The position numbers and the translations under genes are program-made. Positions 30,716 through 41,541 of a stretch of 64,000 bases of DNA are shown in pieces (position 1 is the stretch's first letter; every line of letters begins with the position of its first letter). Origin of the DNA: Candidatus Mycobacterium wuenschmannii. Its GTDB lineage: Bacteria > Actinomycetota > Actinomycetes > Mycobacteriales > Mycobacteriaceae. The stretch spans positions 3,286,001 to 3,350,000 of the forward strand of contig NZ_CP126981.1 of the NCBI RefSeq assembly GCF_030252325.1, written 5' to 3'. The notes under the pieces are model-generated. The model did no database searches, was not told the DNA's origin, and was given only the letters and a program-made list of their open reading frames with translations.

Positions 30716-31204
30716 GTGCAATTCGACGTGACCGTCGAGATCCCCAAGGGTCAGCGCAACAAATACGAGGTCGACCACGAGACCGGCCGGGTCCACCTGG
30801 ACCGCTACCTCTATACGTCCATGGTGTATCCGACGGACTACGGCTTTTTCGACGACACGCTCGGCGAGGACGGCGACCCGCTGGACGCGCTGGTGCTGCT
30901 GCCGCAGTCGGTGTTCCCGGGCGTGGTGGTGAAGGCGCGTCCGGTCGCGATGTTCCGGATGACCGACGAGGCCGGCGGCGACGACAAGGTGCTGTGCGTG
31001 CCCGCTAAGGATCATCGCTGGGACCACATCCAGGACATCGACGACGTGCCGCAGAACGAGCTCGACGAGATCAAGCACTTCTTCACCCAGTACAAGGCGC
31101 TCGAGCCGGGCAAGTTCGTCAAGGCCGCGGACTGGGTGGGCCGCGAGGAGGCCGAGGCCGAGGTGCAGCGGTCGATCGAGCGGTTCAAAACAGAGGGCCA
31201 CTAG
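30716..31204 (+). CDS. ppa: Inorganic pyrophosphatase, family I
   Basis: Hydrolyses pyrophosphate, pulling biosynthetic reactions forward. The 162-residue protein shows the Mg-binding signature DGDPLDALV and the conserved [16 protein letters not shown] and YPTDYGFF. It starts with GTG at 30716 with GAAGGAG nine bases upstream. The length equals that of the tuberculosis enzyme. It is divergent from dacB. Confidence 0.97.
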   Translation: MQFDVTVEIPKGQRNKYEVDHETGRVHLDRYLYTSMVYPTDYGFFDDTLGEDGDPLDALVLLPQSVFPGVVVKARPVAMFRMTDEAGGDDKVLCVPAKDHRWDHIQDIDDVPQNELDEIKHFFTQYKALEPGKFVKAADWVGREEAEAEVQRSIERFKTEGH

Positions 31205-31209
31205 ACCGT

Positions 31210-32196
31210 TCAGGCCTGGTCGTCCCCGCGGGTCGCGACGATGCTCGCGACCGCGGCCACCACCAGCGTCGCCGCGATCACGCCGAGGCTGACCAGCGTA
31301 GGTATCTCCGGGACGTCGAAGTGCTTGCCGCCGTTGATGAATGGCAGATCGTTCTCGTGCATCGCGTGCAGGATGAGCTTGGCGCCGATGAACACCAGGA
31401 TGACCGCGAGTCCCTTGGACAGGTAGACCAGGCGCTGCAGCAGACCCTCGACGATGAAGTACAGCTGCCGCAGCCCCATCAGCGCAAAGACGTTGGCGGC
31501 CATGACCAGATACGGCTCCGAGGTGAGGCCGTAGATCGCGGGGATCGAGTCCAGCGCGAAAACCAGGTCGGTGGCGCCGAGCGCGAGGACGACCAGCGCC
31601 ATCGGCGTGATCGACCGTCCCGCAACGCCATTCGCGTCGGAGCCGGTCACGACCAACTTGCGTCCGTGCCACTCGTCGGTGACGCGCAGGTGGTTTCGGG
31701 CAAATCTGACCAACGCGTTCTCGCCACCGGAGTTGTGCGTGGCGCCGCGGGCCAGCCGCACCGCGGTGTAGACCAGGAACGCGCCGAACACGTAGAACAC
31801 CCAGGTGAAGCGCTGAATGGCCGCCGCGCCCAGCGCGATGAAGATGCCGCGGAACACCAGCGCTATCACGATGCCGATGAACAGGGCCTCGCGCTGATAG
31901 ATCCGCGGCACGCCGAAGCCGGCCATCAGGATGACGAAGATGAACAGGTTGTCCACCGAGAGGCTGTATTCGGTGAGCCACCCGGCGAAGAACTGGATCG
32001 CGAACTGGTGGCCGTGGAAGATCCACAGCCAGACGCCGAAGACCCCGGCGAGCGCGATGTAGATCGACAGCCCCACCGCGGAGCGGCGCATCGTCGGCTC
32101 CTGACCGGCCCGGCGAGCCATCACCGCGACGTCCGACAGCAGGACTGCGATCGTCACCGTCAGGGTCACGGCCCACTCGAGCGGGTGGACGTGCAT
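31210..32196 (-). CDS. TerC/Alx-family membrane protein, probable manganese exporter
   Basis: A 328-residue integral membrane protein with eight or nine helices. TerC signatures include SLSVDNLFIFVILM and the paired ATDLVFALDSIPAIYGL, with acidic residues inside helices expected to bind metal. Members of this family export Mn2+ in several bacteria and are often placed after yybP-ykoY riboswitches, as is the case here (32222-32325). ATG at 32196 has GGAGGT ten bases upstream; this Shine-Dalgarno sequence pairs with part of the riboswitch region, which is how control would act. It is convergent with ppa. Confidence 0.92.
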   Translation of the reverse strand: MHVHPLEWAVTLTVTIAVLLSDVAVMARRAGQEPTMRRSAVGLSIYIALAGVFGVWLWIFHGHQFAIQFFAGWLTEYSLSVDNLFIFVILMAGFGVPRIYQREALFIGIVIALVFRGIFIALGAAAIQRFTWVFYVFGAFLVYTAVRLARGATHNSGGENALVRFARNHLRVTDEWHGRKLVVTGSDANGVAGRSITPMALVVLALGATDLVFALDSIPAIYGLTSEPYLVMAANVFALMGLRQLYFIVEGLLQRLVYLSKGLAVILVFIGAKLILHAMHENDLPFINGGKHFDVPEIPTLVSLGVIAATLVVAAVASIVATRGDDQA

Positions 32197-32221
32197 GCGG
32201 ATACCTCCGGCCGTTGACAAC

Positions 32222-32325
32222 CGGAGGTCTCTTCCACCACCGCCGGTCGCGGTGGCCCGCGAGCCGGTCGCCCGATGACGGGCGACGTGATGACGACTCT
32301 GCGGTGTGAGGAATACTCCCCTCCG
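32222..32325 (-). promoter_or_regulatory. Predicted yybP-ykoY (Mn2+) riboswitch ahead of the TerC gene
   Basis: Read on the minus strand, the leader has the family's invariant blocks in order: GGGGAGTATTC (near 32312-32325), TCGTCATCACG (near 32285-32298), and GAGACCT (near 32226-32232). Between them are GC-rich pairing elements such as CGCCCG-TCAT-CGGGCG. After the aptamer, ACCTCCGG can pair with CCGGAGGT, which contains the Shine-Dalgarno sequence of the TerC gene, giving an obvious translational switch. I judged this by eye; a covariance search was not possible. Confidence 0.85.
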
Positions 32326-32396
32326 CCGTGCAGTCTGTCAGGTCGGTGCAGCCGCAGCATGCGGAGGGCACCGACGGCTGTGAGTATTTTCGAACG

Positions 32397-33656
32397 GTGA
32401 CCGAAGTGGGCGGCAGCCCTGGCGTCGGAGCCTTCGCCAGCCCGATCGCCCGTAGCAGCGTGGCCCGGGTGGCGACCGCGACCGCGGTGACCGCGGTCTG
32501 CGGCTATGCGGTGGTCTATCTCGCCGCCCGTGACCTCGCGCCGGCCGGCTTCTCCGTCTTCGCGGTGTTCTGGGGTGCGTTCGGGCTGGTCACCGGCGCC
32601 GCCAATGGGCTGCTGCAGGAGACCACCCGCGAGGTCCGCTCCGCCGGCTACGCCGAGATTCTGCCGGACGCCCGCACGCATCCGCTGCGGGTGGCGGCGA
32701 TGGTCGGGATCGGCGCGGCCATCGCGATCGCGGGCAGTTCGCCATTGTGGAGCGGACGGGTGTTTGCCCAGTCGCACTGGCTGTCGGTGGCGTTGCTCAG
32801 CGTCGGCCTGGCCGGGTTCTGCCTGCACGCCACGCTGCTGGGCGTGCTGGCCGGCACCAACCGCTGGACGCAGTACGGGTCGCTGATGGTGACCGACGCC
32901 GTCATCCGGGTCGCGGTCGCGACGGCCACGGTGCTGATCGGCTGGGGCCTGGTCGGGTTCCTCTGGGCCACCGTCGCCGGCGCCCTGGCCTGGCTCATCA
33001 TGATCGTGGCCTCACCGGTGACGCGGGCGGCGGCCGGCCTGGTGACCCCGGGCGGCGTGACGACCTTCCTGCGCGGCGCCGCGCATTCCATCACCGCGGC
33101 CGGGGCCGGCGCGATTCTGGTGATGGGTTTTCCGGTGCTGCTGAAGGTCACATCCAGCCAACTCGGCGCCCAGGGCGGCGTGGTCATCCTGGCGGTGACG
33201 TTGACCCGGGCTCCGCTACTGGTCCCGCTCACCGCGATGCAGGGCAATTTGATCGCGCACTTCGTCGACCAGCGCGCGGCGCGGCTGCGGGCGCTGCTGG
33301 CGCCCGCAGCCGTCGTCGCCGTCGTCGGCGCGATCGGCGTGCTGGCCGCCGGCCTGCTCGGACCGTGGCTGCTGCGGGCCGGGTTCGGCCCGGACTATCA
33401 CGCGGGGGGCGCGTTGCTGGCATGGCTGACCGCTGGGGCGCTGACCATCGCGATGCTGACGCTCACCGGGGCGGCCACGGTCGCGGCCGCCCTGCACCGG
33501 TCGTACGCGATCGGTTGGGTGTGCGCGACGGTGGCGGCGGCGCTGCTGCTGTTGCTACCGCTGCCGCTGGCGACCCGCACGGTGGTCGCGTTGCTGTGCG
33601 GTCCGCTGGTCGGCATCGCAGTCCACCTCGTCGCGCTTGCGCGTGCGGGCCGCTGA
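32397..33656 (+). CDS. Polytopic membrane protein, MATE/MOP-like flippase candidate (Rv3630 type)
   Basis: A 419-residue protein with about 12 hydrophobic segments, regularly spaced, short loops and no large soluble domain. The topology and the context (next to a dolichol-phosphate-type glycosyltransferase and a DUF2304 protein) suggest a polysaccharide or lipid-linked sugar exporter, but I see no diagnostic motif. The GTG at 32397 is preferred; the frame is open upstream through the riboswitch promoter, which makes an earlier start unlikely. It is divergent from the TerC gene. Confidence 0.8.
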   Translation: MTEVGGSPGVGAFASPIARSSVARVATATAVTAVCGYAVVYLAARDLAPAGFSVFAVFWGAFGLVTGAANGLLQETTREVRSAGYAEILPDARTHPLRVAAMVGIGAAIAIAGSSPLWSGRVFAQSHWLSVALLSVGLAGFCLHATLLGVLAGTNRWTQYGSLMVTDAVIRVAVATATVLIGWGLVGFLWATVAGALAWLIMIVASPVTRAAAGLVTPGGVTTFLRGAAHSITAAGAGAILVMGFPVLLKVTSSQLGAQGGVVILAVTLTRAPLLVPLTAMQGNLIAHFVDQRAARLRALLAPAAVVAVVGAIGVLAAGLLGPWLLRAGFGPDYHAGGALLAWLTAGALTIAMLTLTGAATVAAALHRSYAIGWVCATVAAALLLLLPLPLATRTVVALLCGPLVGIAVHLVALARAGR

Positions 33657-33681
33657 TCTGCGTGTATTTTGTGGGCTTGAT

Positions 33682-34374
33682 ATGCCCGCAGAAACGCGCG
33701 ACGTCTGGATCGTGGTGCCCGCCTTCAACGAAGCGGGCGTCATCGGCGACGTGATCGCAGAACTGCGGTCGGTGTTCGGCAACGTGGTGTGCGTGGACGA
33801 CGGCAGCGCCGACGACACCGGCGACCTCGCGCTGCGGGCCGGGGCACATCTGGTGCGCCACCCGGTGAACCTCGGTCAGGGTGCCGCCATCCAGACCGGC
33901 GTCGAGTACGCCCGCAGTCAGCCCGACGCGCGGATTTTCGCCACCTTCGACGCCGACGGGCAGCACCGCGTCAGCGACGTGCTCGCGATGATCGACAGGC
34001 TGGCGACCGAGTCCGCCGACATCGTCATAGGCACCCGCTTCGGGCCCGGGGTCAGCCGGCCTCCGTTGCTGAAACGCGTTGTGCTGCAAACCGCCACGCG
34101 GCTGAGCCCGCGCGGCCGCCGACTGGGCCTGACTGACACCAACAACGGGCTGCGGGTGTTCAACAAGACCGTCGCCGACCGGCTCGACATCACCCTCAAC
34201 GGCATGAGCCACGCCACCGAATTCGTCATGCTGATCGACGAAAACCGTTGGCGGGTAGCCGAACAACCGGTCGAGGTGCTCTACACCGAGTACTCCTCGG
34301 CCAAAGGCCAACCGCTGCTCAACGGGGTCAACATCATCGTCGACGGGTTTCTGCGAGGGAGGATGCCGCGATGA
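33682..34374 (+). CDS. Family 2 glycosyltransferase (Rv3631 type)
   Basis: A 230-residue GT-A-fold enzyme resembling polyprenyl-phosphate sugar transferases. VVPAFNEAGVIGDVI begins the nucleotide-binding fold, VVCVDDGSADDTGD carries the first acidic motif and FATFDADGQH the DxD metal site. No membrane segments are present, so it probably works with the adjacent membrane proteins. Its stop overlaps the DUF2304 start (ATGA). Transfer of a sugar to polyprenyl phosphate for a cell-envelope glycan is an inference from family and context. Confidence 0.9.
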   Translation: MPAETRDVWIVVPAFNEAGVIGDVIAELRSVFGNVVCVDDGSADDTGDLALRAGAHLVRHPVNLGQGAAIQTGVEYARSQPDARIFATFDADGQHRVSDVLAMIDRLATESADIVIGTRFGPGVSRPPLLKRVVLQTATRLSPRGRRLGLTDTNNGLRVFNKTVADRLDITLNGMSHATEFVMLIDENRWRVAEQPVEVLYTEYSSAKGQPLLNGVNIIVDGFLRGRMPR

Positions 34375-34712
34375 ACTGGATTCAGGGCCTGCTGATCGCC
34401 TCGATCATCGCGTTGCTGGTTTACCTACTGCGGTCGCGACGCAGTGTCCAGTCGCAGGCCTGGGTCAAGGTCGGCTTCGTGCTGTTCGTGCTGGCCGGTG
34501 TGTATGCGGTGCTGCGGCCCAACGACACGACGGTGGTGGCGCACTGGCTGGGGGTAGCCCGCGGCACCGACCTGATGCTCTACGCACTGATCGTCGCGTT
34601 CAGTTTCAGCACGCTGAGCACCTATCTGCGGTTCAAGGATCTCGAGGTGCGCTACACCCGGCTGGCGCGCTCGATCGCGCTGGACAACGCCCAAAAACCC
34701 GACTCCCGCTAG
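34371..34712 (+). CDS. DUF2304 membrane protein (Rv3632 type)
   Basis: A 113-residue protein with three helices (about 3-20, 32-48 and 68-88). DUF2304 proteins are usual partners of polyprenyl-phosphate glycosyltransferases and may anchor or activate them. The start overlaps the glycosyltransferase stop by four bases. The charged C-terminus faces the cytoplasm. Confidence 0.88.
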   Translation: MNWIQGLLIASIIALLVYLLRSRRSVQSQAWVKVGFVLFVLAGVYAVLRPNDTTVVAHWLGVARGTDLMLYALIVAFSFSTLSTYLRFKDLEVRYTRLARSIALDNAQKPDSR

Positions 34713-34737
34713 CCGCTCATACCCGAAAGGCACTGCG

Positions 34738-35187
34738 ATGCAACGTTTCTCGATCGCCGCTTGGTCAACAGTCGTGGCGCTGCTCGCCCCTGCCCCGGTG
34801 GCGACAGCGAGCAGCCAGACCGACCTCGCCGATTGGCTGTCCCGGGCGGCGCCACACGTCGAGGCGATCCACAAGGCGGAAAGCGACGCGTACGCCGTCA
34901 TCGCGGCCCGCGGCCGGATCGACGACGACAAGCTGAAGCAGAGTTGCGGCCGCCTGCATGACGCCAACGAGGCCCTGCGCGAAGTGATGCCGACGCCGAA
35001 CCCGAACCTCACGGCCGAGGTTCAGCAGGCCATCGACAACTTCGACAGCGCGTCAGAGTCCTGCACGGAGTATTTCAACACCGACGACGACGCCAAACTC
35101 AACGACTTCTGGTCTCATTCGCGCACCGCGGAGCAACACCTGTCCAGCGCCGACTCCATTCTGGTCGGGCTCACCCCGTCGAAATGA
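34738..35187 (+). CDS. Small secreted protein of unknown function
   Basis: 149 residues. An N-terminal signal peptide (hydrophobic to about residue 23, likely cleavage in VATASS) is followed by an all-helical, acidic domain with two cysteines (in QSCGRLHDA and ESCTEY) that could form a disulfide. AAAGGCA lies a few bases before the ATG. The family is not familiar to me. Its end overlaps an alternative start of the following metallopeptidase gene, so the pair may be co-expressed. In H37Rv this place holds Rv3633, which is unrelated. Confidence 0.75.
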   Translation: MQRFSIAAWSTVVALLAPAPVATASSQTDLADWLSRAAPHVEAIHKAESDAYAVIAARGRIDDDKLKQSCGRLHDANEALREVMPTPNPNLTAEVQQAIDNFDSASESCTEYFNTDDDAKLNDFWSHSRTAEQHLSSADSILVGLTPSK

Positions 35188-35225
35188 TGCGCGACCGTTT
35201 CCCCGAACCCCGTGGAGGTAGCCCG

Positions 35226-36749
35226 GTGACCCGAGTCCTACGCACCGCCGTCGTCATGGCCGGCGTCCTGACGCTGGTGCTGGCTTGCTCGAAGCCTTTC
35301 CCGCCACCGCACGTGGCCCCGCCGACCCTGACGCAGCCCAACCCGTCGAAGGTGGCGGACAAGCCCGTCGAGAACGGGTTCTCCGGATTGCGGCCCGACG
35401 CCCCGCCGCCGACCCGGACAGTGACCGACGGAGACGGCGGCGAGATCGACAACTTGGCGGCGCTGGCCGTGTCGGACGTCGAGCAGTTCTGGACCGGGGC
35501 CTACGCAAAACCGTTGGACGGCAAGTTCGCTCCCGTCAACGACCTGTTCTCCTACGACTCCCGCTACAAGAACGGCATGTTCTGCGCCAGCGACACCCAT
35601 GGCGTTCCGAACGCGTTCTACTGCCCGATCAAGGGCACCAACTGCCCCGACGACCGGCCCAGCCCGCCGGGTGAGTGCACCAACTCCTACAACACCATCG
35701 GCTGGGATCGCGGCGTGCTGCTGCCCGAGCAGCGCCGCACCGGCGGCGACATGGGCGTGGTGGTTGTGCTGGCCCACGAGTACGGGCACGCGGTCCAGCG
35801 GATGGCCGGCCTCGACATCAAGGACAAGGCGTCCGCCACGGTGGGTGAACAGCAGGCCGATTGCTACGCCGGGGTCTACATGCGCTGGGTCGCCGACGGC
35901 AAATCCAAGCGCTTCACGCTGAGCACCGGCGACGGCCTGACCAAACTGCTTTCGGTGATGATCGGCATCAGCGATTCGCTTGTCACATCGGCGATTTCGG
36001 AACGACAGAAGCGCCGGCAGGTGCACGGCTCGGCCTTCGAGCGCGTGACGGCCTTCCAGTTCGGGTTCGACGGCGGGGTGCCCGCATGCGCGGGGATCGA
36101 CGAGAAAGAGATCGAGCAACGGCGCGGCAATCTGCCCAAGGAGTTCGTCCAAGAGGGTGAGACCGGCGAATTCCTGATCAGCCCGGACTCGGCGAAGACC
36201 ATGGTCGAGGTGTTGGGCAAGCTGTTCCCGCTCGCCCCACCACCGCAGCTCAGCTTCGATCCGGCCTTCTGCCCCGACGCCCGGCCCAACCCGACGGCGT
36301 CGTATTGCCCAGCCACCAACACCATCACCGTCGACATGCCCGCCCTGACGCTGATGGGCACGAGTCTGGCCCGCGGCGGCCCGTTCCAGGGTGCGGGTCC
36401 GCTGTTCGGTGACTACAGCGCGTTCTCGGTGCTGGCATCGCGATACCTGCTCGCGGCGGAGAAGCAGCACGGGACGCTGCCACTGGACAACACCAACACC
36501 GGCCTGCGCACGGCGTGCCTGACCGGGGTGTTCACCACGAAACTCGCCAAGCCCGTGAAGATTTCGAGTGGCGTCAGCATCGCGTTGAGCGGCGGCGATC
36601 TCGACGAGGCGGTATCGGGCATCCTGACCAACGGTCAGGTCGCCGGCGACGTCAACGGTCAATCGGCGGCATCGGTGTTCGCGCGGGTGAACGCGTTCCG
36701 CAGTGGGGTGCTCGGCGACGAGGACGGCTGTTACAAGCGCTGGCCGTGA
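35226..36749 (+). CDS. Lipoprotein neutral zinc metallopeptidase (YpfJ/LpqM-like)
   Basis: A 507-residue exported lipoprotein: signal peptide with lipobox LVLAC, lipidated Cys21. The catalytic domain carries HEYGH at 184-188 and EQQADCYAG about 25 residues later, the arrangement of the neutral zinc metallopeptidase family that includes E. coli YpfJ and mycobacterial LpqM. The cysteines around 120-151 probably form disulfides. The C-terminal third has another domain of unknown role. GTG at 35226 is chosen because GGAGGT precedes it at the right spacing. It is not part of the H37Rv order I remember at this place. Confidence 0.87.
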   Translation: MTRVLRTAVVMAGVLTLVLACSKPFPPPHVAPPTLTQPNPSKVADKPVENGFSGLRPDAPPPTRTVTDGDGGEIDNLAALAVSDVEQFWTGAYAKPLDGKFAPVNDLFSYDSRYKNGMFCASDTHGVPNAFYCPIKGTNCPDDRPSPPGECTNSYNTIGWDRGVLLPEQRRTGGDMGVVVVLAHEYGHAVQRMAGLDIKDKASATVGEQQADCYAGVYMRWVADGKSKRFTLSTGDGLTKLLSVMIGISDSLVTSAISERQKRRQVHGSAFERVTAFQFGFDGGVPACAGIDEKEIEQRRGNLPKEFVQEGETGEFLISPDSAKTMVEVLGKLFPLAPPPQLSFDPAFCPDARPNPTASYCPATNTITVDMPALTLMGTSLARGGPFQGAGPLFGDYSAFSVLASRYLLAAEKQHGTLPLDNTNTGLRTACLTGVFTTKLAKPVKISSGVSIALSGGDLDEAVSGILTNGQVAGDVNGQSAASVFARVNAFRSGVLGDEDGCYKRWP

Positions 36750-36827
36750 TCGACGGTCAGAATTGGTGCGTGGCCCTCTGCGGCACGGCAGTTAGGCTTT
36801 TCCGACACTGAATCCTCGGGAGCAGAA

Positions 36828-37349
36828 TTGTCGCAGCCTCAGCAGCAGCCGAGCTATCCGCCGCCGCCGGCGGAGCCGATCTTTCAGGTGCGCACCACCA
36901 AGCACACCGGGGCATTGATCTTCTGGCTGAATCAGCGTTTCACCACCACCGGCACCTACGCGCAGTGCGAGGCCGCGATCAACGCGGCTCAGCAGTACTG
37001 CCTACTGGTGGGCTGGTGGAGCATCGGGTCGTTGCTGTGGAACCCAATCTCGCTGTCGCAGAACGCGAGTGCCCGCAAGAATCTGCGTCTACAGGCGCAG
37101 CAGGCACACGACTACGCGGTGTGGTGGAACACCTACCAGGGTGGCGGCGGCCCGAACGCGCCCGTGTGGACACCGCCGCCGCCGCAACCGGCCCGCCGCA
37201 AATGGTGGTTGTGGCTACCGCTGGCCGTCGTCGCCTCGTTGATTGCCCTCGTCGTGATCATCAGCGCGGTCGGCGGTCACAAGCACAAGCACCACGGCGG
37301 ACCGGAGGAGTGGGGCCCGGCCCCGACGCTGTCGACACCGCGGCCGTAG
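36828..37349 (+). CDS. Hypothetical single-pass membrane protein
   Basis: 173 residues starting at TTG (36828), with GGGAGCA ahead. A Pro-rich N-terminus is followed by a hydrophobic/aromatic region (about 52-72, LLVGWWSIGSLLWNPISL), a Pro-rich segment, a strong membrane helix (about 125-146) and a His/Lys-rich tail (GGHKHKHHGG). I do not recognise the family. It looks like one of the actinobacterial Pro-rich membrane proteins with a cytosolic N-terminus. It converges on galE1 with no gap. Confidence 0.72.
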   Translation: MSQPQQQPSYPPPPAEPIFQVRTTKHTGALIFWLNQRFTTTGTYAQCEAAINAAQQYCLLVGWWSIGSLLWNPISLSQNASARKNLRLQAQQAHDYAVWWNTYQGGGGPNAPVWTPPPPQPARRKWWLWLPLAVVASLIALVVIISAVGGHKHKHHGGPEEWGPAPTLSTPRP

Positions 37350-40089
<2,740 letters not shown>

Positions 40090-40103
40090 GGTTTCGATCG
40101 TGG

Positions 40104-40176
40104 AGCCACCTAGGAGAATCGAACTCCTGACCTGCTCATTACGAGTGAGCTGCTCTACCGACTGAGCTAAGGTGGC
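40104..40176 (-). tRNA. tRNA-Thr (anticodon CGU)
   Basis: The 73-base gene folds as a full cloverleaf: acceptor stem GCCACCT/AGGTGGC, D-arm GCTC...GAGC, anticodon stem GCTCA/TGAGC with loop CTCGTAA, and T-arm AGGAG-TTCGATT-CTCCT. The anticodon CGT reads ACG. The CCA end is not encoded. It lies between the Rv3635 and Rv3644c counterparts, where H37Rv has transposases and other accessory genes. Confidence 0.97.
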
Positions 40177-40240
40177 GTGCCCCGACGGGCGGGACGAGTC
40201 TACGGCAGGCCCAGTTGCGCGCCCAAAACGGCCGACGCGG

Positions 40241-41437
40241 CTAGTCGCGCAGCGCCTGACCGATCGTGGCGACCATCGCGTCGACGGCGAACTTCGGCTT
40301 GACGTTGATCGCCAACGCCTCGCGGCACTCCAGCACCGACTCGATGCAACGCAGCAACCTGTCGGCCGGGACGTGGGCGGCCATCGACGAGATCTGCTCG
40401 GCCATGTCGGGGTGGTTGGCCCGTGGCGCGGGTGCACTCGCGGCAATCAGCAGCGCGTCGCGGAAGTAGGTCGCCAGGTCCATCAGCGCCCGATCCAGCG
40501 CGTCCCGAGACGCCCGGGTCTGTCGCGACTTCTGCCGTCGCTCAAGGTCTTTCAGTGCACCGGCGGATCCACGCAACGCGCCCGCTGCGCCCTTGCCGGT
40601 GCCGCCCGCCCCCAGCGCGGTCCGCAGCTCCTCGGTCTCGGCCTCGTCGCGATCGGCCGTCAACACCGCCGCCTCCGACTCTGCGGCCGACACCAGCGCC
40701 TCGGCCGCCGCGAAGGCCTTCGAGCGGGTCGCCGCGTCACGAGCCAACCCCAGCGCCCGCAGCCGGCGCTCGCGGGCGTCCGGATCGGTCGCCAGCCGCC
40801 GGGCCCGCCCGACATGGCCGCCGCTGACCGACGCCGCCCACGACGCCGTCTCGGCCGACAGCCCGTCGCTGTCGATCAGCACCTGCGCGATGGCCTCCGG
40901 CGGCGGCGTCACCAGCGCGACGTGCCGGCAGCGGGACCGCAGCGTGATCGCGATGTCCTCGGGGTCCACCGACGGCGCACACAGCAGGAACACCGTGGAC
41001 GGCGGCGGCTCCTCGACGACCTTGAGCAGGGCGTTCGCCGCCCCCTCGGTGAGACGGTCGGCGTCTTCGACCACCACGATCTGCCAGCGCCCGGTGCTGG
41101 GCCGGCGCGAGGCGACCTGGACGATCGACCGCATCTCGTCGACGCCGATCGACAGCCCCTCGGGGATGACGCGGCGCACGTCGCCATGGGTGCCGGCCAT
41201 GGTCGTCGTGCAGGACCGGCACTCGCCGCAACCGGGTAATCCCTCGGTTGTGCACTGCAGGGCCGCCGCGAAACACAGCGCGGCCACCGAGCGCCCTGAG
41301 CCGGGCGGGCCGGTGATCAGCCAGGCGTGCGTCATCGCGGCGCTGTGAGTGGAATCACCGCGGGCGGCGGCAGCCGCGGCCACCAGCTCGGCCTCCACTG
41401 ACTCCTGCCCGACCAACCGCGCAAATACCCGTGACAT
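40241..41437 (-). CDS. holB: DNA polymerase III subunit delta'
   Basis: A 398-residue component of the clamp loader. The AAA+ domain begins VFARLVGQE and has GPPGSGRS as modified Walker A, in keeping with the non-hydrolysing delta' subunit. The four-cysteine zinc motif is seen in LPGCGECRSCTT (with an upstream Cys), and VVVEDADRLTEGAANALLKVVEEPP is the Walker B/sensor region. The Rv3644c homologue is similar. ATG at 41437 is preferred to an upstream TTG. Confidence 0.93.
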   Translation of the reverse strand: MSRVFARLVGQESVEAELVAAAAAARGDSTHSAAMTHAWLITGPPGSGRSVAALCFAAALQCTTEGLPGCGECRSCTTTMAGTHGDVRRVIPEGLSIGVDEMRSIVQVASRRPSTGRWQIVVVEDADRLTEGAANALLKVVEEPPPSTVFLLCAPSVDPEDIAITLRSRCRHVALVTPPPEAIAQVLIDSDGLSAETASWAASVSGGHVGRARRLATDPDARERRLRALGLARDAATRSKAFAAAEALVSAAESEAAVLTADRDEAETEELRTALGAGGTGKGAAGALRGSAGALKDLERRQKSRQTRASRDALDRALMDLATYFRDALLIAASAPAPRANHPDMAEQISSMAAHVPADRLLRCIESVLECREALAINVKPKFAVDAMVATIGQALRD

Positions 41438-41541
41438 CACCGGCAAGACTAGTGGCCGCCGCCGACCAGCTCACACGATCGGCCAGCGCTTGCTGCCGTT
41501 TTGGCTACTTCTTGGTCCCCGCCGACCGATACGGTGGGCGG

